From positions 2,108,001-2,172,000 of the forward strand of contig NZ_CP016443.1 of NCBI RefSeq assembly GCF_001742165.1: a DNA stretch of 64,000 nt, written 5' to 3'. Below, in pieces: positions 44,788 to 56,508 of this stretch. Origin of the DNA: Burkholderia stabilis (GTDB lineage: Bacteria; Pseudomonadota; Gammaproteobacteria; Burkholderiales; Burkholderiaceae). Below the pieces are notes generated by a model. The model was given only the letters and a program-made list of their open reading frames with translations. It made no database searches and was not told where the DNA came from. The first letter of the stretch is position 1, and each line of letters begins with the position of its first letter. Position numbers and translations under genes: made by a program.

Positions 44788-46386
44788 TTACGCCTTCACG
44801 GGCTGGATCAGTTTCGCGCACGCCGCTGCCTGCGGATCGCCCGCCGGCAGTTTTCCGCATACGCCGTCGAACTGCTTCACGACCGACCTGACCGACGCGT
44901 CGTGCGCGCCGCCGCTGCGCCAGCGGTTCAACTGCGTGACGACCTTGGTCAACGCGCGCAGGTTCGCGCCATAGAACGCGTCGCGGGTCTTGTCGGCCTG
45001 GGCGAGCACGCTCGCGGCAATCCCTTCGATGCGCGCCGAATCGTCCGGCGCCAGCTCGACCGCATTCGCAAAATAGGTCGCGCCCCAGCGCAGCTTCGTC
45101 GCCGGCCCGCTCGCCGAGTCGTACGCCTTGCGATACCAGTCGAGCGCCGCGGCCTTGTCGCCGCGCGCTTTCGCATTCGCGGCCAGCCCCGACATGAAGT
45201 AGTACGGCGTGGATGAACGCGGCAACTCGGCCTTCAGCAACGCATCCGACTCGTCGTACTGCCCCGCGTCGGTCAGCGTGTCCGCGCCTTCGCTGACGAG
45301 CGCCTGCCGCTCGTACGCATTCGCCGCGCCCTGCACCGACGCGGCGATCTGCTTGCGCGCGGTGTCGATCAGCGCCGGTGCGGCGAGCGGCGCGCCTTTG
45401 CGCGCGTCGCCGCGCGCGAGCAGCACGCGGCCATGCAACGCCATCAGCCGATCGATCGACGACAGCGTGGTATCGGTCGACAGACGCGCGAGCGCCGTGT
45501 CGTACGCGCCGCGCAACTTCGCGCGCTGCGCATCGTCGCCGCCGCCGAGATACGCGACCACGCGCGCCGGCGCGGCGACCAGCACGTCCGAATCGGCCCG
45601 CGACAGCGCCGGATCGTGCAACACCGTGCGCAGCGATTCGGCGAGCGCCGCCTTGTCGAGCGCGCCGGCCTGCGCCGGATCGTCCGACGCGGCGACCACC
45701 GCCGACTTCAGCGCGAACCGCGCCGCCTCGGCCTTTGCACCGGCCGCCCGCGCGCGCTGCGCGAGCGTCTGCAGCGTCTCGGCGACGCGATCCGCCTGCA
45801 CCGGCAACGCGCCGTCGGTATCCCACGAATAATCGGCCAGCAGGCGCCATTCGTCCGGCGTCAGCGACGCGCCGTTCTTCAGCGCGTTCGCGAGCGTCTG
45901 CCGCACCGGATGCGCGGCGGTCATCCCGAGCGACAGCGCCTGCATGTAGCGGTCGAGATCGGCTTCGCCCGGCAGCCGCGTCACTTCGGTGCCGTCCGGG
46001 CGGAACAGGATCATCGTCGGATAGCCGTGCACCTTGAAACGCTCGCCGAGCTTCTGCGCGCTTTCGGTATCGCCGTCGAGATACACGGGCACGAAGAACG
46101 ACGAGCGCGTCTTGAATGCCTGCTGACTGAAGATCGTCGACTTCACCTGGTTGCACGACGGGCACCACACCGCGCCCCAGTAGAGCAGCAGCGGCTTGCC
46201 GGTGCGCTTCGCCAGCGCGAACGCGGCGTCGACGTCACCGTGCTGCCACGCGATGCCGGGCGGCAGATGCGCGCCTTCGGGCGAGGCGCTCGACACGGTC
46301 GTGCCCTGCGGGGCAGCGGCGGCAAACGCCGCACTTGCGGCGGCGAACAGGCAGGCGGCGGTCAGATTCCGGAGTGTGGTTTTCAT
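44788..46386 (-). CDS. Exported thioredoxin-fold protein with a helical-repeat C-terminus
   Basis: 532 aa. A signal peptide (residues 1-24) is followed by a thioredoxin-like domain (about 45-155) with the redox motif CPSC in LYWGAVWCPSCNQVKSTIFS, the preceding Trp, and the cis-Pro segment HGYPTMILFRPDG. The remaining about 370 residues are helical and Ala-rich and look like TPR-type repeats (ALDWYRKAYDSASGPATKLR, RWGATYFANAVELAPDDSAR). Likely a periplasmic disulfide reductase or isomerase-type protein whose repeat domain binds partners. The partner is unknown. Confidence 0.85.
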   Translation of the reverse strand: MKTTLRNLTAACLFAAASAAFAAAAPQGTTVSSASPEGAHLPPGIAWQHGDVDAAFALAKRTGKPLLLYWGAVWCPSCNQVKSTIFSQQAFKTRSSFFVPVYLDGDTESAQKLGERFKVHGYPTMILFRPDGTEVTRLPGEADLDRYMQALSLGMTAAHPVRQTLANALKNGASLTPDEWRLLADYSWDTDGALPVQADRVAETLQTLAQRARAAGAKAEAARFALKSAVVAASDDPAQAGALDKAALAESLRTVLHDPALSRADSDVLVAAPARVVAYLGGGDDAQRAKLRGAYDTALARLSTDTTLSSIDRLMALHGRVLLARGDARKGAPLAAPALIDTARKQIAASVQGAANAYERQALVSEGADTLTDAGQYDESDALLKAELPRSSTPYYFMSGLAANAKARGDKAAALDWYRKAYDSASGPATKLRWGATYFANAVELAPDDSARIEGIAASVLAQADKTRDAFYGANLRALTKVVTQLNRWRSGGAHDASVRSVVKQFDGVCGKLPAGDPQAAACAKLIQPVKA

Positions 46387-46778
46387 CTAGGCGGATTCCG
46401 TTGAAAGAGACGGTTGCGGGAAAGCGCGCGCCCGGTGGGGAGCGGCATCGCGCCCTGGCGTCGTACGACGGCGGGTTCGCGCGCGAAGCGACGAGGATGA
46501 AGATGAAGCGATGAAGCGCATCGACGTGCAGCGCGCCGCCGGCCGGAATACGGCCGCGCATCGTTCGCCGGCATCGGCACGGCCGAACCAACACCGGCCG
46601 AAGCGATCGGCAAATCGTTCGACGATACGATTGGCGCAGGCTGCGGGAAACGAACGAATTCTCGAATGCATATGACGGGCGGCGTCGGGGCCGTACGCTC
46701 CGCCACGCAGCGATCGCGAGAACGACGCACGCCGATCGAGCCGAAACGACGGTCGCCCCGATCGCGCGGCGCGCGCCG
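46387..46778. other. 392-bp intergenic region
   Basis: Upstream of the thioredoxin-like gene and downstream of the GNAT gene, both leftward. I saw no strong dyad, repeat or believable ORF. Confidence 0.35.
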
Positions 46779-47279
46779 TCACTGCCGTCCCTTGATCCGC
46801 GCCATGTGATACACGGACGCGTGCACGCCGTCGCGCAACGCATAGCCCGGCGCTTCGCCTTCGATCCGGAAACCGTGCTTCTCGTAGAGCGCGATCGCCG
46901 CGCGGTTGTCGGTGAATACGGTCAACTCGAGACGCGTGACGTTCAGCCAGTTTTCCGCGAGATCGATCGCGGCCGCGAGCAGCCGCCCGCCGACGCCGCG
47001 CCCGTGATGCGCCGCGTCGACCATCATGCCGAGTCCCGCCGCATGGCGCCGGCGCGGATTCGGCTCGGGATGCAGGCCGAGATGGCCGACCACCGCGCCG
47101 CCGATTTCGGCGACGAGGCTCACGCCGTGCTCGCGCGCGCCCTCGAGCCGTTTCTGCCATTTCTCGAGCGACGGGAACGGATGCTGCAACGTATTCATGT
47201 ACACCGCGGGATGCGCGGCGATCTGCCGGATCGCGTCGACGTCGTGCGTCTCGCTGTGCCGGATCTTGATCTCGGTCAT
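46779..47279 (-). CDS. GNAT-family N-acetyltransferase (166 aa)
   Basis: A single GNAT domain: IRHSETHDVDAIRQIAAHPA, then VVGHLGLHPEPNPRRRHAAG, motif A LGMMVDAAHHGRGVGGRLLA, and TVFTDNRAAIALYEKHGFRI. The 'P..Y..(T)LQ.PFPS...W..RL' beginning places it with the YhhY-like (PhnO/ribosomal-type) acetyltransferases. The substrate is not known. Confidence 0.88.
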   Translation of the reverse strand: MTEIKIRHSETHDVDAIRQIAAHPAVYMNTLQHPFPSLEKWQKRLEGAREHGVSLVAEIGGAVVGHLGLHPEPNPRRRHAAGLGMMVDAAHHGRGVGGRLLAAAIDLAENWLNVTRLELTVFTDNRAAIALYEKHGFRIEGEAPGYALRDGVHASVYHMARIKGRQ

Positions 47280-47866
47280 AGGTGGGCCGGTTCCGAAAAA
47301 TCGCGCCGACGGCGCGGACTGCGCACATGCGCAGCAACATGTCGAGCTTATCCGATTTCATGCATTTGAAACATCGGCGTCACGTCGTCTGCGATGTCGT
47401 TGCCTCCGCAACGACACGCGATGGCGACACCCGGCCGAAATCGGAAAAATACGGCGACCCCGCAGCCGCCATCGGTAATTCATTACCCTTTTTCGTCGCG
47501 CATCGCGCCCGCGCAAATCGTTGCACACACAACGTCACGCGCGCGACATGCGATGTCATTTCTTCATCACGTCGACGTCATGCCGGCTCCCTAGACTGGG
47601 CGCCGCCCAGCCCGGCATTCGCCGGGCCGGTGCGTGCCGACGTCCCGGCCCGCGCATCACGAGCGCGCGGCGCACGGGATCGCGACGACGGCCGATGCCT
47701 CCGCGCGACGCCGCTCGACACCACGCGTCGCGCGATGCGCGCACCTCCGCCACACGCGGCCGTCGCACTCGAAAGCACACGCATCGCGGATCGTCCCGGG
47801 GGGACGACGCACGGGCGCATCCAGACGAAGTCACGAACGCTCCCACCATCACAGGATCCGAACGCC
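47280..47866. other. 587-bp region upstream of phospholipase C
   Basis: AT-richer between 47380 and 47560. ATGTCAT-TTCT-TCATCAC (47551-47568) resembles a degenerate PhoB box, which would suit a phosphate-regulated phospholipase, but the second half matches poorly. No convincing gene. Confidence 0.35.
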
Positions 47867-50194
47867 ATGACGTCACGCCGCACATTCCTTCAGCAGACCG
47901 CCACTTCCGGCCTCGCCGCCGCCGCGCTCGCCGCGTTTCCGCCGAGCATCCGCCGCGCGCTCGCCATCCCCGCGTTTCACGAAACGGGGACCATCAAGGA
48001 CGTCAAGCACGTCGTGCTGCTGATGATGGAGAACCGCGCTTTCGACAGCTACTTCGGCACGTTCAAGGGCGTGCGCGGCTACGGCGACCGTTTCGCGGTG
48101 CCCTCGCCGAACGGCCGCGACGTGTTCTACCAGACGTACACGAAAGCGACGCCCGCCACGACCTGCACGCCGTATCACCTCGACGCGAACCAGGGCAACG
48201 CGCAGCGCGCGGGCGGCACGCCGCACACGTGGGCCGACGCGCAGGCCGCATGGGACCACGGCCGGATGAACCGCTGGCCCGATGCGAAAACGCCGCTGTC
48301 GATGGGCTATTACGACACGGCGGAAGTGCCGTTCCAGCGCGCGCTCGCCGATGCGTTCACGCTGTGCGACCACTACCACTGCGGGATGCACACCGGCACG
48401 ATCGCGAACCGCCTGTTCTACTGGAGCGGCACCAACGGCCCGAACGGCATCAGCCCGGCCGACGGCAGCCGCGTGAAGATCGCCGCGCTGAACAACCAGT
48501 TCAACGGCGGCAACGACATCGGCCCGTCGAGCCAGGGCTGGACGTGGACCACCTATGCCGACCGGCTGCAGCAGGCCGGCGTGAACTGGAAGGTCTACCA
48601 GAGCCTGATCGACAACTTCGGCTGCAACGAGATGATGAGCTTCCGCCACTGGCGCGCGGCGATCGAGCAGATGCCGGCCGCGCGCCGGCCCGCGTACGTC
48701 GCGTCGACGGACATCACGCAGCCCGTGACGGCGGCCGGCGCGTTCTACGATCCGGCGATCGACGATCCACTGAGCCCGCTCGCGAAGGGCTTCGGCAACA
48801 CGATGCCGTACGGCTTTCTCGAAACGTTGCGCGACGACATCCGCAACGGCACGCTGCCCGAGGTGTCGTGGATCATTCCGCCGTCCGTGTACAGCGAACA
48901 CCCGGGGCCGTCGAGCCCCGCGCAGGGCGGCTGGTACGTGCAGGCCGTGCTCGATGCGCTGACGGCGAACCCCGAGGTGTGGAGCAAAACCGTGCTGCTG
49001 GTCAACTACGACGAAAACGACGGCTTCTTCGACCACATGCCGTCGCCGGCCGTGCCGTCGCGCAACGCCGACGGCACGCTCGCGGGCGGCCATACGCTGC
49101 GCGATGCCGACGTCGCCGCCGAGTATCACGACTTCACGCCCGCCACGTCGAGCCAGCCGGCGATCGACGGCCGGCCGTACGGCCCGGGCCCGCGCGTGCC
49201 GATGTGGATCGTGTCGCCGTGGAGCCGCGGCGGCTGGGTCAACTCGCAGGTGTTCGACCATACGTCGACGCTGCTCTTCCTCGAAAAACGCTTCGGCGTC
49301 GCGGAGCCGCAGATCAGCGCGTACCGCCGCGCGGTGTGCGGCGACCTGACGAGCGCGTTCAACTTCCGCTCGCCGAACAACGAACCGCTGCCGACGCTCG
49401 CGGGCCATACGACGAAAAGCCAGGTCGACGCGCTGAGCGCCACGCAGCAGGCCGCGCCGAAGATCGTGCCGCCGGCCGCGCCGTCGCTGCCCGCGCAGGC
49501 CACCGGCGTGCGCCCGTCGCGCGCGCTGCCTTACGAGCTGCATGCGAGCGCGCGTGCGGATGCCGGCAGCGGCACGCTCCGGCTGAAGTTCGCGAACACG
49601 GGCCGCGCCGCCGCCGTGTTTCACGTCTATGACAAGTTGCACCTCGACCGCCTGCCGCAGCGCTACGTCGTCGAGCCGGGCAAGACGCTGCACGGCGACT
49701 GGGCCGCGCGCGCCGACAACGGCGGTAAATATGACCTGTGGGTGCTCGGGCCGAACGGCTATCACCGCCGCTTCACCGGCGACCTGAGCCGCCTGGCCGG
49801 CGCCCGCGCGCCCCATCCGGAGGTGCGCGTCGGCTATGCGGGCGCGAGCGGCAACCTCCATCTGCGGCTGCGCAACGACGGCGGCGGCACGGTGCGCTTC
49901 ACTGTGAAATCGAACCAGGTCTACGGGCCGCTGCCCGGCCGCGGCGCGAACGACGATCGCGGCCATGGTCATGGCCACGATCACGGCAACGGCACGGGCA
50001 CCACGTGGACCGTCACGGTGCGCGCCGGCGACCAGTCCGAGCTGCACTGGAAGCTCGACTCGACCGGCCATTGGTACGACTTCATCGTCACCGCGGACAG
50101 CGACGCGAGCTTCTCGCGCCGCGTGGCCGGCCGTGTCGAAACGGGTCGCCACTCGGTCAGCGACCCGGCGATGGGGCTCGCCGACCGCTTCTGA
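47867..50194 (+). CDS. Non-haemolytic-type phospholipase C, Tat-exported
   Basis: 775 aa. The Tat signal SRRTFLQQTATSGLAAAALA is at residues 3-22. The phosphoesterase (acid-phosphatase-like) domain runs about 35-510: KHVVLLMMENRAFDSYFGTF (conserved E-N-R-x-F-D), CDHYHCGMHTGTIANRLFYW and VLLVNYDENDGFFDHMPSPA. Two DUF756 beta domains follow (about 560-640 and 660-770). A His/Gly-rich loop (GHGHGHDHGNGTG, about 700-715) interrupts the second DUF756 domain, is unusual and could bind metal. It hydrolyses phosphatidylcholine-type lipids outside the cell. Secretion by Tat then type II is the known route for relatives. Confidence 0.92.
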   Translation: MTSRRTFLQQTATSGLAAAALAAFPPSIRRALAIPAFHETGTIKDVKHVVLLMMENRAFDSYFGTFKGVRGYGDRFAVPSPNGRDVFYQTYTKATPATTCTPYHLDANQGNAQRAGGTPHTWADAQAAWDHGRMNRWPDAKTPLSMGYYDTAEVPFQRALADAFTLCDHYHCGMHTGTIANRLFYWSGTNGPNGISPADGSRVKIAALNNQFNGGNDIGPSSQGWTWTTYADRLQQAGVNWKVYQSLIDNFGCNEMMSFRHWRAAIEQMPAARRPAYVASTDITQPVTAAGAFYDPAIDDPLSPLAKGFGNTMPYGFLETLRDDIRNGTLPEVSWIIPPSVYSEHPGPSSPAQGGWYVQAVLDALTANPEVWSKTVLLVNYDENDGFFDHMPSPAVPSRNADGTLAGGHTLRDADVAAEYHDFTPATSSQPAIDGRPYGPGPRVPMWIVSPWSRGGWVNSQVFDHTSTLLFLEKRFGVAEPQISAYRRAVCGDLTSAFNFRSPNNEPLPTLAGHTTKSQVDALSATQQAAPKIVPPAAPSLPAQATGVRPSRALPYELHASARADAGSGTLRLKFANTGRAAAVFHVYDKLHLDRLPQRYVVEPGKTLHGDWAARADNGGKYDLWVLGPNGYHRRFTGDLSRLAGARAPHPEVRVGYAGASGNLHLRLRNDGGGTVRFTVKSNQVYGPLPGRGANDDRGHGHGHDHGNGTGTTWTVTVRAGDQSELHWKLDSTGHWYDFIVTADSDASFSRRVAGRVETGRHSVSDPAMGLADRF

Positions 50195-50475
50195 CGCCGT
50201 CGCGGCGACGCGCGTTTCGCCGCATGTCGCCGCGTGTCGCCGCCCGCCCGGGCGGCGGCCGCGAACGCCGGTCAGGCGCCGGACGCGACCACCCCCGATC
50301 CAGCTGAAACGCCCGCCTGGCGCGGGTCAAACATCAGAAGGATCGGTGGTGCAGCCCTCATTTCGCCCCCACGAAAATGCTCCGTGTTGCGGCCCGTTCG
50401 CGTTAAACTTCGTCAAGCTGTATTCAACAAAGACATCTTTGCCATCACGGCATCCACGACACGAGGATAGGTTCG

Positions 50476-50745
50476 ATGCGCACTACCGGCTCATCCGGGG
50501 CAATGACCCTGCTCACCGAACACGACCCGGCCGACGGCCGCGAACTGCGCTCGCTCCGGCTCGAGTCAACCGGCGACGGCAAGAGCGTGCTGCTGATCGA
50601 GATCGACGAACGCAAGCCCGGCATCCACCGCGAAGTCCGCTACGAGATCACGCCGGCCGAGCTGATCGCGGCGATCCGCTCGCACGGCGCCGAGCTGCCC
50701 GGTGAAAACCACGGCGCCGCGTCGCTCGCCCGCACACCTTCCTGA
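50476..50745 (+). CDS. Small hypothetical protein (89 aa)
   Basis: Not recognised. Soluble, alpha/beta: a central strand pair KSVLLIEIDERKPGIHREVR is followed by YEITPAELIAAIRSHGAEL. No signal sequence. GAGG lies 9 nt before the ATG. It stands alone between phospholipase C and the DedA fusion gene, both on the same strand, with gaps of about 280 and 155 bp. Confidence 0.7.
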   Translation: MRTTGSSGAMTLLTEHDPADGRELRSLRLESTGDGKSVLLIEIDERKPGIHREVRYEITPAELIAAIRSHGAELPGENHGAASLARTPS

Positions 50746-50899
50746 TTTCGAACGGTGAGCCGCGCGCCACGCGCCGGCTCACCGGCATCCCCCTGCCGCC
50801 GTCAGGCGCTTTCCGTCTTTCCCGCCGCTGCCTTGAAAATGGCCGATAATCGGCCCATCTGCGTTTCCTGCCCACGCATTCCCTTTTCGGCCAGCCGTC

Positions 50900-51895
50900 A
50901 TGCTCCTTCGTGACCTCGTCGCCCAGTACGGGCCGCTTCTCGTCTTCGCCAACGTGCTCGCGGCGGCCATCGGCCTGCCGGTGCCCGCGATGCCGACGCT
51001 CGTGCTGTTCGGCGCGATGTCCGCGATGCATCCGGAGATTATCGGCTCGCAACTGGTGACGGTGGTGGCGCTGTCGGTGCTCGGCGCGCTGATCGGCGAC
51101 ACGGTGTGGTACGCCGCCGGGCGGCGTTATGGCGGCACGACGCTGAAGACGATCTGCCGGCTGTCGCTGTCGCGCGATTCCTGCGTGCGAAAGACCGAAC
51201 GCTTCTTCGGCCGCTACGGCGTGCGCGTGCTCGCCGTCGCGCGTTTCATTCCCGGGCTGTCGCTCGTGTCGGTGCCGATGGCCGGCGCGCTCGGCACGCG
51301 CTATCGCACGTTCGCCGGCTACGACGCGCTCGGCGCCGCACTGTGGACGATCGTCGGCCTCGTGGCCGGGCTCGTGTTCTACCGGCAGATCGACTGGCTG
51401 TTCGCCGGCGCGAGCCACCTCGGCCGCGCGGTGCTGCTGGTCATCGTCGCGCTGCTGGCGATCTATGCGGCGGTCCGCTGGGTGCGCCGCCGTGCGCTGA
51501 TCCGTCAGCTCGCGAGCGCGCGGATCGGCGTCGACGAACTCGACCTGCTGCTGCGCGACAACGCCGCGCCGGTGGTGCTCGACGTGCGCTCGCCCGAGCA
51601 CCGCAAGCTCGACCCGTTCACGATCCCCGGTGCGCAGTTCGCCGACGAGCGGCAGATCAGCGACATCGTCGCGCGCTACCCGCTCACGCAGAAGTTCGTC
51701 GTGTACTGCTCGTGCCCGAACGAAGTGACGGCCGCGCTGATGGCGAAGCGCCTGCTCGACGCAGGCTTCACCGATGCGCTCGCGCTGCGCGGCGGCCTCG
51801 ACGCATGGCGCGATACGGGCCGCCAGCTCACGTCGCTCGTGGAAGACATGCCCGCCGCGAACGATCCGGTGGCGGGGTTGCACAGGCCGGCCTGA
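50900..51895 (+). CDS. DedA-family membrane protein fused to a rhodanese domain
   Basis: 331 aa. The N-terminal about 200 residues are a DedA/VTT domain with the motifs IGLPVPAMPTLVLFGAMSAM, LGALIGDTVWYAAGRRYG, FGRYGVRVLAVARFIPGLSL and GYDALGAALWTIVGLVAGLV. The C-terminal about 110 residues are a rhodanese domain: PVVLDVRSPEHRKLDPFTIP, then VVYCSCPNEVTAALMAKRLL, with the candidate catalytic Cys in the CSCPN loop and a terminal ALRGGLDAWRDTG. DedA proteins act in membrane homeostasis and lipid flipping. The fused sulfurtransferase suggests a redox or sulfur input. Confidence 0.93.
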   Translation: MLLRDLVAQYGPLLVFANVLAAAIGLPVPAMPTLVLFGAMSAMHPEIIGSQLVTVVALSVLGALIGDTVWYAAGRRYGGTTLKTICRLSLSRDSCVRKTERFFGRYGVRVLAVARFIPGLSLVSVPMAGALGTRYRTFAGYDALGAALWTIVGLVAGLVFYRQIDWLFAGASHLGRAVLLVIVALLAIYAAVRWVRRRALIRQLASARIGVDELDLLLRDNAAPVVLDVRSPEHRKLDPFTIPGAQFADERQISDIVARYPLTQKFVVYCSCPNEVTAALMAKRLLDAGFTDALALRGGLDAWRDTGRQLTSLVEDMPAANDPVAGLHRPA

Positions 51896-51945
51896 GCACA
51901 CTGCCCGCCGGCCGCGCGATGCACGGGGGCCGACGCCCCCTTCGA

Positions 51946-53418
51946 TCAGAACGCGTGCAGCGGCAGGTTCACGACCAGACGGTATTCCGTGTTGGAAGCG
52001 TCCGAGTAGTGCGCCGAACCGGCGTGCCACATCGCGATGAACGTGACCTTCGTGTCCTTCAGCTTGCCGCTCTGGAACGTGTACGACGGGATGAAGCCGA
52101 ACTCGTGGTGACGGCCCTGGACCGGCGCGCCGTTGCTCCAGTAGATGCTCGACTTGCTCGGGTCGTTCGCCGCGCCCGCGCTGCCGTCCGCACCCCAGCC
52201 CGTCACGCCCCAGACCATCGCCTTGAAGCCCGGCAGGCCCGCTTCCTTGCCGTAGAACGTGTAACGCAGCTGCAGCGACTTTTCGTGCGGCGCGTTGTAG
52301 TCGACGTCCATCGAGTTGGTCAGGAAGATGCCGTTCGTTTCGTTCAGGTAGTCGAAGAACTGGTCGCCGAGCACCTGCTGGAAGCCGAGCAGCAGCTCGT
52401 GCGGGCCGTGCTGCGCGGCCACCGACAGGCTGTATGCGTTGTTGTTGATCTTGCCCTGCAGCGCGTCGCCCGTGTCATGCGTCGAATAGACGTTGCCGAA
52501 GCCCGTCCACTTGATCGTCTGCGGGCTGCCGATGCTGTGCTTCACCGACGCGTAGTACTGGTGCCACACGTCGTCGGCCTGGTTCGCGTACAGCGCGACT
52601 TCGCCGTTCGGCGAGTAGTCCCACGTGCCGCCGACATACGACAGGCGGTTGATGCGCGTGCCGCCGTATTGCGTCGTCAGGTTGGTGAGCGTCGTGTGAC
52701 CGCGCGCGTTGGTCTTCGTGAAGCTGCCGGCCTCGAGCATCACGTTCTTGAATTCGTTGCTGACGAGCGTCGCACCGAGGAACGTCGGCGGCAGCGCACG
52801 GTTGTCGTGCTGCTCCATGAACGGGTTGTCCACGGCCTGCAGACCGTACTTGACCACCGTGTTCGAGATGCGCGCCTTGATGTCGTAGATGCCCGGGTAG
52901 GCCCACGCGAGCTGATTGCCGCCGCCGCCGCCCTTCGCGATGTGCACCATGCTGCCGGCGCCCTGGCCGCCGTCGAGCTTCAGCGCCGCATACAGCGACG
53001 CGTCGAAACCGATACCGACCAGGCCGGTCGTATAGCCCGACTCGAAGTTGGCCATCGCGCCCTGCACCCACGCGTGACGATGCGGGCCGCCCTTGCTGTC
53101 GAGCACGTCCGAATAGTTGCGGAACAGGAAGTCGAGATGGCTGTCGGCGATGAAGCCCTTCGACTTCGACTGGGCCGACGGCTCGTCGGGCGGCGTGACG
53201 GCCTGGGTCGCTTCGGCGTTGATGACGGCGTTCGGGGTCGATGCCTGCGCAACGGCCATGCCCGTACCGGCGGCCGGTGCGGCCTGCGCGACCGTCAGCG
53301 GCGCGGGGGCCGCGTCGTCGGCGTGCGCGACGCCGGTCAGCGAGACGCCCGCGAGTGCCGGCAGTCCCCATGCAAGCAGCATCTTCGATGCCGTCCCGAT
53401 CGTCTTCTGTTTTTTCAT
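51946..53418 (-). CDS. OprD-family outer-membrane porin
   Basis: 490 aa. A signal peptide (residues 1-33, cleavage after GVAHA) is followed by a Pro/Ala-rich segment. The OprD-type start FIADSHLDFLFRNYSDVLDS precedes alternating-hydrophobicity beta strands (YTTGLVGIGFDASLYAALKL), ending in the porin-type C-terminal Phe (NLPLHAF). OprD porins admit basic amino acids, peptides or carboxylates. Its place 164 bp after the last ABC gene on the same strand suggests peptide uptake across the outer membrane. The gap would allow its own promoter. Confidence 0.9.
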   Translation of the reverse strand: MKKQKTIGTASKMLLAWGLPALAGVSLTGVAHADDAAPAPLTVAQAAPAAGTGMAVAQASTPNAVINAEATQAVTPPDEPSAQSKSKGFIADSHLDFLFRNYSDVLDSKGGPHRHAWVQGAMANFESGYTTGLVGIGFDASLYAALKLDGGQGAGSMVHIAKGGGGGNQLAWAYPGIYDIKARISNTVVKYGLQAVDNPFMEQHDNRALPPTFLGATLVSNEFKNVMLEAGSFTKTNARGHTTLTNLTTQYGGTRINRLSYVGGTWDYSPNGEVALYANQADDVWHQYYASVKHSIGSPQTIKWTGFGNVYSTHDTGDALQGKINNNAYSLSVAAQHGPHELLLGFQQVLGDQFFDYLNETNGIFLTNSMDVDYNAPHEKSLQLRYTFYGKEAGLPGFKAMVWGVTGWGADGSAGAANDPSKSSIYWSNGAPVQGRHHEFGFIPSYTFQSGKLKDTKVTFIAMWHAGSAHYSDASNTEYRLVVNLPLHAF

Positions 53419-53582
53419 CGTGATTCTCGTCTTGTGTTGATATCGTCCACGCCGGTTGCGATCCGCTCCCGGCCCCCCGGCGTGCCCGGCTAAGGACGCG
53501 CCTGTACCCGCGGCGCGAAGATCGTTCGCGCCGCACCTACCCCTGTTGACCTGCCTGGTTATGTTTGCTGCGTCACTTCACG

Positions 53583-55591
<2,009 letters not shown>

Positions 55592-55592
55592 T

Positions 55593-56495
55593 TCAGCGAT
55601 CCTTCGGGTCGAGCGCGTCACGCAGGCCGTCGCCAACGAAGTTCACGCAATAGAGCGTCACGCACAGCATGACGGCCGGGGCCAGCAGCAGCCACGGCAT
55701 CGATTCCAGTTTCTGCGCGCCGTCCTGGATCAGCACGCCCCAGCTCGTCATCGGTTCCTGCACGCCGAGCCCGAGGAACGACAGCACCGATTCGGTCAGC
55801 ACGATGTTCGGCACCGACACCGTTGCATACACAACGACCACGCCGAGCAGGTTCGGCACGATGTGGCGCAGCACGATCGACGCCGGCGACACGCCGATCG
55901 CGCGCGCCGCATCGACGAACTCGCGGTTGCGCAGCGACAGCGTCTGGCCGCGTACGACCCGCGCCATGTCGATCCACGAGAACGCGCTGATGGTCAGCAC
56001 GACGAGCATGAACGAGCGGCCGAACAGGGTCATCATCAGGATCGCGATCAGCAGGTACGGGATCGCGTACATCATGTCGACGATGCGCATCATCACGGAG
56101 TCGACACGGCCGCCCGCGAAGCCCGCGGTCGCGCCCCACGCGACGCCGAACAGGCCCGACACGAGCGTGCCGAGCAGGCCGACCTCGATCGACACGCGGC
56201 CGCCGATCAGCGTGCGCACGAGCAGGTCGCGGCCGAGCTCGTCGGTGCCGAACCAGTGCTGGTTCGCCCAGGTCGGCGGCAGGCTGATCGAGCCCCAGTC
56301 GCTCGCGGCGGGATCGGCCGCGAGCAGCCACGGGCCGACGAAACACGCGAGCGTGATCAGCGCGAGCAGCACGAGGCTGAACAGCGCCGCACGGTTGTGA
56401 AGGAAGCGCGCGAACGCGAGCGCAAGAGGCGAGCGCGAACGCGGCGGCGAGTCGGTCTGCACGGGCAGGCCGACGACGGGAGTAGTCGGGGTCAT
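55593..56495 (-). CDS. dppC: Peptide ABC transporter permease (DppC/OppC type)
   Basis: 300 aa. A cytoplasmic N-terminal tail is followed by about six transmembrane segments. The OppC-type N-terminal region (FARFLHNRAALFSLVLLALI) and the binding-protein-dependent transport loop (EFVDAARAIGVSPASIVLRH, the EAA motif, then IVPNLLG) are present. GAGG lies 7 nt before the ATG. A 13-bp gap follows dppB. Confidence 0.93.
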   Translation of the reverse strand: MTPTTPVVGLPVQTDSPPRSRSPLALAFARFLHNRAALFSLVLLALITLACFVGPWLLAADPAASDWGSISLPPTWANQHWFGTDELGRDLLVRTLIGGRVSIEVGLLGTLVSGLFGVAWGATAGFAGGRVDSVMMRIVDMMYAIPYLLIAILMMTLFGRSFMLVVLTISAFSWIDMARVVRGQTLSLRNREFVDAARAIGVSPASIVLRHIVPNLLGVVVVYATVSVPNIVLTESVLSFLGLGVQEPMTSWGVLIQDGAQKLESMPWLLLAPAVMLCVTLYCVNFVGDGLRDALDPKDR

Positions 56496-56508
56496 CGCAG
56501 TGCCTCGC

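Noticed and set aside
47551..47568. Pho box upstream of phospholipase C
   Set aside because: The first half-site is acceptable but the second matches poorly, and the site is about 300 bp from the start. Not listed as a separate feature.
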